The position numbers and the translations under genes are program-made. The notes under the pieces are model-generated. The model did no database searches. It was not told the origin of the DNA and saw nothing but the letters and a program-made list of their open reading frames with translations. Positions 19,821 through 27,891 of a stretch of 64,000 nt of DNA are shown here, piece by piece (within the stretch, counting starts at the first letter, position 1; the number at the start of each line of letters is the position of its first letter). This stretch comes from Saccharospirillum sp. (GTDB taxonomy: Bacteria; Pseudomonadota; Gammaproteobacteria; Pseudomonadales; Natronospirillaceae), in assembly GCA_022565595.1 (NCBI GenBank), contig JAIUML010000002.1, positions 1 through 64,000 on the forward strand. The letters run 5' to 3'.

Positions 19821-20693
19821 ATGTCATCCAGGCACTTTCGATTGATCATCATCAGTGGGCGCTCCGGCTCCGGTAAAAGTACCGTACTGGATACGCTGGA
19901 AGACGCGGGCTTTGATTGCATCGACAATCTACCACCCGTATTGCTGCCCGGTCTTGTTCAATGGATGGATGGAGCCAGCCAGCAACCCAGGGTTGCCGTC
20001 TGTATTGATGCCAGATTGGCACCTGCGGCCATTGCTGATTTGCCCGGCATTCTTGACAAATTGCCCGAGGCTTTTACGCCAGAAGTCCTGTATCTCGATG
20101 CTGAAGACGCAATATTGTTACAACGCTTTTCAGCTACACGGCGGAAACACCCGCTGACCAATCAGCAGCGCTCATTGGAAGAAGCCCTGGCCGAAGAAGC
20201 CCGATTACTCGCACCGGTGGCCGAACTGGCCGACCTCAAACTGGATACCAGCAGCCTGCCGTTACAGGAACTGCGCACCCAGATTCGTGAACGCCTGATT
20301 CGAGACAGCGACGGCATTGCCTTGCAGTTTCAGTCCTTTGGCTTCAAGCACGGCGTTCCTCGAGACGCTGATCTCGTTTTTGACGTACGATGTCTGCCCA
20401 ACCCCTACTGGGATCCGACCCTGCGCATGTATACTGGTAAGGACCAACCGATTCAGGATTTTTTGCAAGCCGAACCCAGTGTGACAGAAATGCTCGACGA
20501 CATTCGACAGTTCCTTGAGCGCTGGTTACCTCGCTATGAAGCCAATCAACGTTCTTACCTGACGGTCGCAATCGGCTGCACGGGGGGCCAACATCGCAGT
20601 GTGTTTCTGGCAGAACAGCTGTTTCAGTTCTTTGGCTCCAGGCATGGTAACGTTCAAATTCGACACCGTGATATGGGGCATGACGTCGCGTGA
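19821..20693 (+). CDS. rapZ: RNase adapter protein RapZ
   Basis: RapZ/YvcJ family (290 residues). In enterobacteria it senses glucosamine-6-phosphate and guides RNase E to the small RNA GlmZ. The N-terminal Walker A GRSGSGKST is at residues 13-21, and Walker B-like and P-loop kinase folds follow. The C-terminal sensory/RNA-binding domain contains FGFKHGVPRDADLVFDVRCLPNPYWDPTLRMYTGKD and IGCTGGQHRSVFLAEQL. Its stop overlaps the GTG start of ptsO (GTGA). Whether GlmYZ-type RNAs exist here cannot be seen. Confidence 0.95.
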   Translation: MSSRHFRLIIISGRSGSGKSTVLDTLEDAGFDCIDNLPPVLLPGLVQWMDGASQQPRVAVCIDARLAPAAIADLPGILDKLPEAFTPEVLYLDAEDAILLQRFSATRRKHPLTNQQRSLEEALAEEARLLAPVAELADLKLDTSSLPLQELRTQIRERLIRDSDGIALQFQSFGFKHGVPRDADLVFDVRCLPNPYWDPTLRMYTGKDQPIQDFLQAEPSVTEMLDDIRQFLERWLPRYEANQRSYLTVAIGCTGGQHRSVFLAEQLFQFFGSRHGNVQIRHRDMGHDVA

Positions 20694-20959
20694 TTGAGGA
20701 AAAACTGACCATTATCAACAAGCTTGGCCTGCATGCACGAGCCGCAGCGAAACTGGTCGGTGTGGCAGCCCAGTATGAAAGTCAGATAAAGCTGTTAAAG
20801 GACGGTCGCGAAGCCGATGCCAAGAGCATCATGTCAGTGATGATGCTGGCCGCCTCTCAGGGCACAGAATTGGATGTGCATATTCACGGGCCCGATGCTT
20901 CAGATGCGTGGGATGCCCTGCTAACTCTGGTCCAGGACCGATTTGGCGAAGCGGAGTAA
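20690..20959 (+). CDS. ptsO: Phosphocarrier protein NPr
   Basis: HPr-like phosphocarrier (89 residues) that relays phosphate from EI-Ntr to PtsN. The phosphorylation site is NKLGLHARAAAKLV (His about 15), and the second HPr signature DAKSIMSVMMLAASQGTEL is intact. Translation starts at GTG 20690, overlapping the rapZ stop. Together with ptsN and rapZ it completes the Ntr phosphotransfer cluster next to rpoN; the EI-Ntr gene ptsP is not in this window. Confidence 0.94.
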   Translation: MIEEKLTIINKLGLHARAAAKLVGVAAQYESQIKLLKDGREADAKSIMSVMMLAASQGTELDVHIHGPDASDAWDALLTLVQDRFGEAE

Positions 20960-21005
20960 GAGCCTCAAAGCTCGTCAACCTGACCACCAACCACAAGAGC
21001 CCATC

Positions 21006-21542
21006 ATGAGCCGCAAGACGCAAGACGACCAGGACCCGATTGAATACGAACTGGTCAGTAAATCCGTCATGAAGAAAGAAATGCACCGGCTTCAAGCCAT
21101 GGGTGAGCGTTTACTCACTCTGCGAGAAGACCAGTTGGCAACCATGCCATTGACGGAACGACTTCGAGCCGCCATAGCGGAAAGCAAGCGCGTCACCAAA
21201 AACGAGGCGCGAAGACGCCACCTGCAATTTGTCGGCAAGTTGATGCGCGACAACGATGAAGAAGCCATTCAACACGCCCTGGATCGGCTGGACCCCACCT
21301 CGGCGCTCTTCATTCAAGAACAGCAGCAGTCTGAAGCCTGGCGCGAGCGCTTGATCCGTGAGGACGAAGCCATTCTCGAATGGTTCGAAACCTATCCGAA
21401 CACCGAGAGCCAACCCTTTAGAGCCATGATCAGGGCTGCGCGCAAGGAACAACCCGCCGACCCTGAAGCACCGATCAAGAGTGGCCGCCAGACCAAAAAA
21501 CTGCTGCACAGCATTCGACAGATCCTGCAAACAAAAAAGTGA
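21006..21542 (+). CDS. darP: Ribosome-associated protein DarP/YjgA (DUF615)
   Basis: 178-residue, highly charged, helical protein of the YjgA family, a late 50S-assembly factor. Visible features are KSVMKKEMHRLQAMGERLLTL, LTERLRAAIAESKRVTKNEARRRHLQFVGKLMR and the C-terminal FRAMIRAARKE...KLLHSIRQIL. The start at 21006 (MSRKTQDDQD) is chosen by family fit; an open frame extends 21 codons upstream into ptsO. It is placed 46 bases after ptsO and probably shares its transcript. Confidence 0.92.
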   Translation: MSRKTQDDQDPIEYELVSKSVMKKEMHRLQAMGERLLTLREDQLATMPLTERLRAAIAESKRVTKNEARRRHLQFVGKLMRDNDEEAIQHALDRLDPTSALFIQEQQQSEAWRERLIREDEAILEWFETYPNTESQPFRAMIRAARKEQPADPEAPIKSGRQTKKLLHSIRQILQTKK

Positions 21543-21550
21543 AGGGTTCA

Positions 21551-21580
21551 TGATCCAGACCCCAACGACTGACGTAAAAG
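21551..21580 (+). promoter_or_regulatory. Autoregulatory ECF (RpoE/ChrR-type) promoter
   Basis: TGATCC (21551-21556), 18 bases, TAAAAG (21575-21580). The -35 TGATCC with an 18-base spacer is the known recognition element of the RpoE sigma that pairs with ChrR (Rhodobacter sphaeroides and Vibrionaceae). It lies directly upstream of just such a sigma gene, predicting autoregulation with transcription starting near 21587. Confidence 0.7.
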
Positions 21581-21597
21581 CAGTTAACAATAACTGC
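21580..21597. promoter_or_regulatory. Perfect dyad at the predicted start of the sigma factor transcript
   Basis: GCAGTTA (21580-21586), ACAA, TAACTGC (21591-21597): a 7-bp perfect inverted repeat with a four-base centre, lying on the predicted transcription start. It could be a repressor operator or a 5' hairpin. I cannot assign a binding protein. Confidence 0.4.
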
Positions 21598-21661
21598 AAC
21601 AGGTTCAAAAATGTCAGCCGCCAATGTAATCTCGATACTTTCATCGAAGAAAGCACGCACT

Positions 21662-22240
21662 ATGACTGAGCCCAACCCGGCCGCAGAGCAATGGGCAGAT
21701 GCCCTTGAATTGGTTGCCAAGAGGCAGGATACCGCTGCATTTGAGCGGTTATTCAAGCATTTTGCTCCATTGATCAAAGCCTTCGCCCTGTCATCAGGCT
21801 TGCACAAACAGGGCGATCACCTGCCCGATGAGCTGGTGCAGGAAGTGATGTTGGCAATCTGGCGGAAATCAGCCTCTTATGATCGACGTAAAGCGGCTGC
21901 TTCGACCTGGATCTTCACCATCGCCAGGAATCAGCGCATAGACATGCTCCGCCGGCTCAGCAAGTATCGTGGCGATGTCAGTGCGGATGAGATCTGGGAC
22001 CTGGAATCCGACACCGAGCTTTTTGGCGAAATACGCCAAAGCAGGGTGCAGGAACACGTCCGTATCGGACTGTATGAATTACCAGTCGACCAAAGACAGG
22101 TCATGGCCAAGGTCTTTCTTGAAGACAAAAGCCACCAAGAGGTCGCTGACGAGATGGGCCTACCCCTTGGTACCGTCAAAAGTCGCGTCAGACTGGCCAT
22201 GAAGAAGATGAAACTTTCACTCGAGGCATACGATCTATGA
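21662..22240 (+). CDS. ECF sigma factor, RpoE/ChrR type (ECF11-like)
   Basis: Sigma-70 family ECF factor (192 residues from 21662). Region 2 spans FERLFKHFAPLIKAFALSSG through DELVQEVMLAIWRKSASYD and ASTWIFTIARNQRIDMLRR. Region 4 contains LPVDQRQVMAKVFLEDKSHQEVADEMGLPLGTVKSRVRLAMKKMK. The insert YRGDVSADEIWDLES is typical of the singlet-oxygen sigma RpoE that ChrR holds inactive. The ATG at 21611 is an alternative start adding 17 residues; neither has a strong ribosome binding site. Its stop overlaps the chrR ATG (ATGA). A matching promoter lies upstream, so it likely activates itself. The inducer is inferred to be singlet oxygen or related oxidants. Confidence 0.9.
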   Translation: MTEPNPAAEQWADALELVAKRQDTAAFERLFKHFAPLIKAFALSSGLHKQGDHLPDELVQEVMLAIWRKSASYDRRKAAASTWIFTIARNQRIDMLRRLSKYRGDVSADEIWDLESDTELFGEIRQSRVQEHVRIGLYELPVDQRQVMAKVFLEDKSHQEVADEMGLPLGTVKSRVRLAMKKMKLSLEAYDL

Positions 22241-22890
22241 GTCAGTGGCATCCACAAACCGAGCAACTCGTGGAGTTTGCGGCCGGGACTTGCCACACCG
22301 GTATCAGCGTGGCGATTTCCGTGCACCTCCACTACTGCCCTGAATGCCGCAAACGCTTGAGCGAACTGGAAAGCGCCAGTGCTGTGCTGTTTGAGCACCA
22401 GAAGCCCATAGCCGTTTCGGACAACCTATTCGCTTCAGTGCTTTCTGAAATACAGCAAGGCAAGGTTACCGAGTCGGTCAAGCCGGCCGCACCGGCCAGG
22501 GCGACATCACGCTACCCGAAAGCGCTTTCATCCCTGATTCCGGGAACGCTTGAAGAGCTTGAATGGCGTTCGCCAATGAAGAATCTCAAAGTTACCCACT
22601 TGATGACGGATGAATCCGGCTTGATCGTTGGCTTACATCATATGAAAGCAGGCGGTCGAGTTCCCAATCACCAGCACAGGGGTGACGAGATCAGTGTGGT
22701 TCTGGAGGGTGGTTTCTCGGATGAACTGGGTACATACGGTCCGGGCGATTTTATTTTCAGAACAGAGGAAGATGTGCACTCGCCGCAGGCAGATGCCCAT
22801 GAAGATTGTTTGATGCTATCCGTTGTCTCGGCTCCCGTTAAATTGACGGGTGCTCTGGGCTGGTTGATTAACCCCTTCCTGAAAGCCTGA
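22237..22890 (+). CDS. chrR: ChrR-type zinc anti-sigma factor with cupin domain
   Basis: 217 residues. The N-terminal anti-sigma domain has the ZAS zinc ligands: His5, His30, Cys34 and Cys37 (HLHYCPECRK). This spacing equals that of R. sphaeroides ChrR within one residue. The C-terminal cupin domain (about 105-205) has VPNHQHRGDEISVVLEGGFSDELGTYGPGDF and VHSPQADAHEDC, which in ChrR is needed to release the sigma under singlet oxygen. It overlaps the sigma gene by four bases. A strong hairpin follows. The usual target genes (photolyase, cfa-like methyltransferases) do not follow in this window. Confidence 0.92.
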   Translation: MSQWHPQTEQLVEFAAGTCHTGISVAISVHLHYCPECRKRLSELESASAVLFEHQKPIAVSDNLFASVLSEIQQGKVTESVKPAAPARATSRYPKALSSLIPGTLEELEWRSPMKNLKVTHLMTDESGLIVGLHHMKAGGRVPNHQHRGDEISVVLEGGFSDELGTYGPGDFIFRTEEDVHSPQADAHEDCLMLSVVSAPVKLTGALGWLINPFLKA

Positions 22891-22903
22891 ACGAGAGACC
22901 TTT

Positions 22904-22931
22904 CCTGCTGCTTTCCTTGAAAAGCAGCAGG
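22904..22931. terminator. Hairpin between convergent chrR and the FAD/Fe-S oxidase gene
   Basis: CCTGCTGCTTT (22904-22914), loop CCTTGA, AAAGCAGCAGG (22921-22931): an 11-bp perfect stem 13 bases after the chrR stop and 17 bases before the end of the opposite gene. No long T-run is present, but position and stability fit a bidirectional terminator. Confidence 0.6.
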
Positions 22932-22948
22932 ACTCTATCCAACGCCCT

Positions 22949-25762
22949 CTAGTCTGCCTCAGCGGTACAACGATCAAGCACCTCAAACAATGAAAAGTAG
23001 GTCAAGCCGCTGTGCCGGCTGAGGCCAATTTCACAGGTGCGACTGGTTGAAATACCATAGACACAGCCCTCAATGGCCTCTGGCAAGTTCTTCAAAGCTG
23101 AGGCATTCAGTTCTGGCAGAGTAAAACCTTTGTCTCCGGCAAAACCACAACAGGCCATTCCCTCTGGCTGTGTCCACTGAGGTGTTATCCTGTCCAGCAC
23201 CCGTTTCAGGCTGGGTTCGAGCCCTTGCTTCTGTACGCTGCACGTCGTGTGCACAGCCACCTTGTTTGACTCAGGCTCAATGGATAATCGGTCCAGCAGA
23301 AACCGATCGATAAAGTCGACGCTGTCGTAAAACTGAATGCCTCGTGCCTGAGCTTGCTCACGAATTCTGAGACTGCAGGGGCTGGTATCGCTCAACACTG
23401 GAAAGCGACCACCACCAGAGACTTCCCACAACTCATCAATCAGCTCACGTCGCTGTTGATCGGCAACATCCGGGTGCCCCTTGGACTGGAACGGCTGGCC
23501 GCAACACAGGCCCCGCGTTGGCTGTGGCATGACCACCTGTAGCCCGGCCTTGCGCAATACCTTCAATACGGCTTGAGGTATGGGTTGTCGGCCGTCACCC
23601 TGAGCCGGGCCGAAGGCCTGGGTAACACAGGTTGCCCAGTACACCACTGTCTGCTGATGCTCCGGCCCTGGCGTCTGGGTGGGGGCATGCACTGGGCTGG
23701 CTGCGCCGGGCATCGTAGACGGCCACAAGGGGGTGCGCCCCTGGCTCAGTTGTCGCAAACGCAATGACCACTGATCGAGGCGTTGTGCACCGATCAGGCG
23801 CTGCCATCCTCGAGCCACCCAGAGCCCGCCACGCACAGTCGATGTCAGGGCGGCGAAGTGTCGGCCGAGGCTGGCCGCCAATTTTCGATAGGACAGAGCT
23901 CGTTGCTGGCGCAGCTTGAGCACCAGACTGCCTGTGTTGATGCCAACCGGACAACGCAGTTCGCACAGCCCGGTCGCCGCACAACTGTCTATGCCCTGAT
24001 ACTTGAATTGGCGCTCCCATTGGGCATCGGCTACACCATCACGGCGCTGACGCTGCAATTCCCGGTAGACGGTGATGCGTTGACGAGGCGTCAAGGTCAA
24101 CTCTCGGGACGGGCACACAGGCTCACAGAAACCGCATTCAATGCAGGTATCAACCAGAGGGTCGGCAGCCGGCAAAGCCTTCAGATGGCGCAGATGGGCC
24201 TTGTCATCATCATTGAGTATAACCCCCGGGTTCAAAACGCCGGTCGGGTCGAACAACTGCTTGAGTTGCTGCATCAACCCATAGGCGTCCTCTCCCCACT
24301 CCGTCTTAACGAAGGGGGCCATATTGCGCCCAGTGCCATGCTCAGCCTTCAAAGAGCCATCCAGTTCAGCTGTTACAACCTGAGCGATGTCCTGCATGAA
24401 GGCATCGTAGCGTTCGACTTCTGATGGCTTGTCAAAGCTTTGCGTGAACACGAAATGCAGATTACCCTCCAGCGCATGACCGAAAATGATTGCTTCGCTA
24501 TAACCGTGCCTGTCGAACAGTCGTTGCAAGGCCGCCACACCCTGAGCCAGTTGCTCTACAGGAAACGCCACATCTTCGATGATAACCGTCGTACCCAACT
24601 CTCGCTGGGCACCGACGGCCGGAAAGGTTCCCTTGCGCAAATTCCAGTATTGCCCAATGCGAGTGCTGTCTTCGGTGAAGCCGGTGCTGTGCCAACCATC
24701 GCCCAACTCCTGGAGTACCGCCATGACCGCAGCGCAATTCACGCTCAATGCAGCCGCCTGCTCAGCGCGAGTATCGATCAGCAGCAAACCGCCCTGCTCC
24801 GGTAGCTGGCGGGCAAATTCAGGCAGACCGGGCATATGAGCCACCGAGCGTATCGCCCTGCTGTCCAGTAGCTCTACCGCATCGACTGGCGCCTGCTTTA
24901 ACAGACTGACCGCCTCAGCGCAGAGGTTAAGGTCGTCAAAACCCACCATCAGAGACGCCCGATAAGGCCAATCCGGCACTGTATTCAGGCTGACTTCACT
25001 GATAAAACCCAGGGTCCCCTCGGAACCCACAATCAGATGCGTCAGCACATCGATCGGGTCATCAAAGTCGAGCAATGCATTCAGGCCGTAACCCGTGGTG
25101 TTTTTCAAGCGATACTTGTGCCGCACCCGTGCAGCAAGGCTTTCATCGGCCTTCAACTGGGCTGACAAGACGGCCAGACGGTCGAGAAAACAACCATGGC
25201 TGGCACGGAAAGCGTTGACGCTCTCCGGGTCACCACTGTCGAGCACTGTACCATCGGCCAGTATGACCCTCATGCCAGCCAGAGTGTGGTAACTGTTATG
25301 GCGCGTGCCGCAACACATGCCACTGGCATTGTTGGCGACAATGCCACCAATCTTGCAACTGTTGATGGAGGCCGGGTCCGGGCCAATTTTTCGACCGAAA
25401 GGCTGCAGCCGCTGATTAACCTGAGCGCCAATCAACCCGGGCTGAACATGCACCCGCTCACCCAGGGGGTCTATACGACAACCACGCCATTGATCGGTCA
25501 GCATGACCAACACCGAGTCTGTTACCGCCTGCCCAGAGAGGCTGGTGCCGGCGGCTCTGAACGTCACAGCCACCTGATACAACTGCGCTTGCACCAGCAA
25601 ATAGCTGAGCTCTGCTTCAGAATCGATCTGAACCACCAGTTGCGGCGTCATCCGATAAAAGCTGGCATCTGTGCCCAGTGCGAAACAGCGCATAGGGTCG
25701 GTTATCAAACGCGACTCAGGCAAACGGTGTTTTAACGCACGGTGAAATTTCTCGATCGTCAT
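22949..25762 (-). CDS. FAD-binding and Fe-S oxidoreductase, D-lactate dehydrogenase-like
   Basis: A 937-residue membrane-associated flavoprotein. The N-terminus has FAD_binding_4 (VTFRAAGTSLSGQAVTDSVLV, GGIVANNASGMCCGTRHNSY) and FAD-oxidase_C (EGNLHFVFTQSF, KAEHGTGRNMAPFVKTEWG). Next come two cysteine clusters for 4Fe-4S centres (CIECGFCEPVCPSRE and CAATGLCELRCPVG), then a C-terminal CCG region (CCGQPFQSKG and CCGFAGDKGF). This plan and length match Pseudomonas D-lactate dehydrogenase and YdiJ (D-2-hydroxyglutarate dehydrogenase). The start at 25762 is chosen by family N-terminus. The divergent FadR/LldR-type regulator favours lactate, but substrate is inference. Confidence 0.85.
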   Translation of the reverse strand: MTIEKFHRALKHRLPESRLITDPMRCFALGTDASFYRMTPQLVVQIDSEAELSYLLVQAQLYQVAVTFRAAGTSLSGQAVTDSVLVMLTDQWRGCRIDPLGERVHVQPGLIGAQVNQRLQPFGRKIGPDPASINSCKIGGIVANNASGMCCGTRHNSYHTLAGMRVILADGTVLDSGDPESVNAFRASHGCFLDRLAVLSAQLKADESLAARVRHKYRLKNTTGYGLNALLDFDDPIDVLTHLIVGSEGTLGFISEVSLNTVPDWPYRASLMVGFDDLNLCAEAVSLLKQAPVDAVELLDSRAIRSVAHMPGLPEFARQLPEQGGLLLIDTRAEQAAALSVNCAAVMAVLQELGDGWHSTGFTEDSTRIGQYWNLRKGTFPAVGAQRELGTTVIIEDVAFPVEQLAQGVAALQRLFDRHGYSEAIIFGHALEGNLHFVFTQSFDKPSEVERYDAFMQDIAQVVTAELDGSLKAEHGTGRNMAPFVKTEWGEDAYGLMQQLKQLFDPTGVLNPGVILNDDDKAHLRHLKALPAADPLVDTCIECGFCEPVCPSRELTLTPRQRITVYRELQRQRRDGVADAQWERQFKYQGIDSCAATGLCELRCPVGINTGSLVLKLRQQRALSYRKLAASLGRHFAALTSTVRGGLWVARGWQRLIGAQRLDQWSLRLRQLSQGRTPLWPSTMPGAASPVHAPTQTPGPEHQQTVVYWATCVTQAFGPAQGDGRQPIPQAVLKVLRKAGLQVVMPQPTRGLCCGQPFQSKGHPDVADQQRRELIDELWEVSGGGRFPVLSDTSPCSLRIREQAQARGIQFYDSVDFIDRFLLDRLSIEPESNKVAVHTTCSVQKQGLEPSLKRVLDRITPQWTQPEGMACCGFAGDKGFTLPELNASALKNLPEAIEGCVYGISTSRTCEIGLSRHSGLTYFSLFEVLDRCTAEAD

Positions 25763-25918
25763 GGCTGCGCTCTTGTTATTGGTGACGTTTTGTACAGACA
25801 GTGCCTGAATGCTATGCAAAAAACCGGCAAAGATGCACTTCCAGGCACCGTCTTTTGCTCCCTGGCCGCCTAAAACCCTTACAATACGGCCAACTTCGAT
25901 TTACTAAACCATTAAAAG

Positions 25919-25929
25919 TGGTCAGACCA
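25919..25929. promoter_or_regulatory. FadR/LldR-type operator
   Basis: TGGTCAGACCA is a perfect palindrome apart from its centre base and matches the TGGT-Nx-ACCA operators of FadR, PdhR and LldR family repressors. It lies directly before the GTG start of a regulator of that family and in the divergent region shared with the oxidase gene. A possible -10 TACAAT is at 25880-25885, which would place the operator in the transcript leader. Confidence 0.65.
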
Positions 25930-26673
25930 GTGACAGTGAGACGTATCGATCAGCTTTGCCAATTGCTGCAACAACAGTTATTGGAGGGAGCGCTGAAAGC
26001 AGGCGATAAACTGCCCTCCGAGCGCACTCTGGCAAGCCAATATGAGACCAGCCGCCCTATTGTTCGGGAAGCTCTGCAGCGCCTGAAAAGTCTGGGCTTG
26101 ATTGAAAGTCGCCAAGGAGGAGGCACCTATGTCAGCCAGAGCTATGGTGAAGCTCCAGGTTCGCCACTGGCCTCTTTGCTGAGCCACAGTGATGATCAGG
26201 CTCGTTTGCATGCTGAGTTGCTTGAATATCGCCTGACTCTGGAAGTGAGATGCGCAGCCCTTGCCGCAGAACGCGCCACCCAGCAGGATCTGCAACGACT
26301 GGAGCGGGCGCACCACCATTTGCGCAGAACGCACCAACAGCACGATCTGGAACAGGAAGCCAGGGCCGATGCCCGTTTTCATCTGGCCATCGCAGAAGCG
26401 AGCCACAACCGGGTTTTCCTGCACACCCTTCAAGGCTTGTTCAGCCTGCTCAAGGACAACGTCATCACCAACATTGGTGGTTTATCCAGCCACCCGGACA
26501 TTCGTGCGAGGCTGATGAATCAACACAATCGTCTCTATGAGGCGATACACCACCGCGACCCCGACGCTGCCGCCCAGGCCGCCATGGAACACCTGCACTA
26601 CGTCGAAGAATTTACCAAGGAACTGACTCGAGAGCGCCAGCGCTTAAGGCTCAATCAGCGTGTGAATGCTTGA
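25930..26673 (+). CDS. GntR-family (FadR/FCD subfamily) transcriptional regulator
   Basis: 247 residues from GTG 25930. The N-terminal winged helix (residues about 6-70) has EGALKAGDKLPSERTLASQYETSRPIVREALQRLKSLGLIESRQGGGTYV, diagnostic for FadR/PdhR/LldR proteins. The C-terminal FCD domain has LLEYRLTLEVRCAALAAERAT, RADARFHLAIAEASHN and the His-rich HNRLYEAIHHRDPDAA, which suggests metal-dependent binding of a carboxylate such as lactate. The GTG is chosen since the N-terminal sequence upstream is unlike the family, though an open frame runs back to 25801. The palindrome just upstream suggests autoregulation. Its 3' end overlaps the opposite gene by 23 bases. Confidence 0.87.
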   Translation: MTVRRIDQLCQLLQQQLLEGALKAGDKLPSERTLASQYETSRPIVREALQRLKSLGLIESRQGGGTYVSQSYGEAPGSPLASLLSHSDDQARLHAELLEYRLTLEVRCAALAAERATQQDLQRLERAHHHLRRTHQQHDLEQEARADARFHLAIAEASHNRVFLHTLQGLFSLLKDNVITNIGGLSSHPDIRARLMNQHNRLYEAIHHRDPDAAAQAAMEHLHYVEEFTKELTRERQRLRLNQRVNA

Positions 26674-27133
26674 CCATCATGATGTGTTCTATACCGTCTT
26701 CGAGGTATATTTCGCCAGCTGCAACAAAACCAAAACGACCATAAAAGGGCGCCAGATGCGCCTGGGCGTCCAGACTGATGCGACTATCAGGAAAGCGCTT
26801 CTCGGATTCGAACAGTGCCTCCTGCATAAGGGCGACACCCAGCCCCTGGCGACGAGCATTTGGATGGGTAATCACCCGGCCAATACTGACCGCTGTACCG
26901 ACCTGTTGCGGTGGCAGGATGCGTGCCACCGCCACCAGTTCGCCAGCCTGAAAACCCAGGACATGCCAGGCTTCAAAATCCTTGCCATCAATGTCCTGGT
27001 AAGGGCAATTCTGCTCAACGACAAAGACCTGAGTACGAAGTTGCAACAATCGGTACAGGCTGTGGGTGTCGAGCTGATCAAAGCTGACACACTGCCAATG
27101 CACTTCCATGCCCGGGGCACCCGCCAGAATCAT
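26651..27133 (-). CDS. GNAT acetyltransferase, ElaA-like
   Basis: 160 residues, closely matching ElaA: LYRLLQLRTQVFVVEQNCPYQDIDGKD, then LVAVARILPP, the acetyl-CoA motif IGRVITHPNARRQGLGVALMQEAL, and SLDAQAHLAPFYGRFGFVAAGEIYLEDGIEHIMM. The substrate is unknown for the family. ATG 27133 overlaps the riboflavin synthase stop (ATGA); ATG 27109 (MEVHWQ) fits E. coli ElaA better and is the alternative start. It converges on the GntR regulator gene with overlapping ends. Confidence 0.9.
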   Translation of the reverse strand: MILAGAPGMEVHWQCVSFDQLDTHSLYRLLQLRTQVFVVEQNCPYQDIDGKDFEAWHVLGFQAGELVAVARILPPQQVGTAVSIGRVITHPNARRQGLGVALMQEALFESEKRFPDSRISLDAQAHLAPFYGRFGFVAAGEIYLEDGIEHIMMVKHSHAD

Positions 27134-27741
27134 AGCTGGCCCGCCTCGCGCATGCGTTGCAGGGTGTCAACAATCACCTGAGTCTGACTGTCTATCTCAA
27201 TATTGACGCGCGCACCGGGTGTCATTTCACCAAAGGTCGTGATCGACAGGGTTTCGGGAATCAGAAAAACGTTAAAACGGTCTTTTTCGACCGTGCCTAT
27301 GGTCAAACTGCAACCGTTCAGGCCTGCATAGCCTTTGCTGAAAATATAGGGGCGGATGGCATCGTCTAGCCCAAACCAGACAATACGGTTGTTCTCCGGA
27401 CGCTCAATATCCAACACCGGCAAGACAGAGTGAACATGCCCGGACATCATATGCCCGCCGATGTCATCACCAAAGCGCGCAGCCCGCTCCACATTGACCA
27501 ATTCACCGTCACTTAATTCGCCAAGGTTAGTCACCCTCAGCGTTTCCATCATGACATCGAACCAGGCACGACCCTGCTCAATGCGAGTCACCGTCAGACA
27601 AGCCCCGTTCAACGCAATACTCGCACCGAGCGACAAACCCTCCAACTGGCTATCACTGAGCGCAATAGACAGGGTCCACAGATCCTGTTTGCGTGCTTCC
27701 ACCCTGACTGGTGCGGTGTTCTGAACTATACCGGTAAACAT
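27130..27741 (-). CDS. ribC: Riboflavin synthase, alpha subunit
   Basis: Converts two 6,7-dimethyl-8-ribityllumazine molecules to riboflavin. 203 residues with the two tandem lumazine-binding domains: the diagnostic N-terminus MFTGIVQ, ALNGACLTVTRI and GGHMMSGHVHSV in the first, then KGYAGLNGCSLTIGTVEKDRF and IPETLSITTFGEMTPGARVNIEID in the second. It lies alone rather than in a rib operon, coupled downstream to the acetyltransferase gene by a four-base overlap. No FMN riboswitch is visible upstream. Confidence 0.95.
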   Translation of the reverse strand: MFTGIVQNTAPVRVEARKQDLWTLSIALSDSQLEGLSLGASIALNGACLTVTRIEQGRAWFDVMMETLRVTNLGELSDGELVNVERAARFGDDIGGHMMSGHVHSVLPVLDIERPENNRIVWFGLDDAIRPYIFSKGYAGLNGCSLTIGTVEKDRFNVFLIPETLSITTFGEMTPGARVNIEIDSQTQVIVDTLQRMREAGQL

Positions 27742-27891
27742 TTCCAGGCCCTGTAACGCTGTTTGAGATGAAAATAGATCTTACCACCTCAAGATTCAGA
27801 AATGACACCTTTCGAGCGACGGCTGTCGGCAGTCGACTCAGAACACAGCCAGAGTAACTCTAGTTACCCTGACCGGGTGTCCGCCAAGGAA

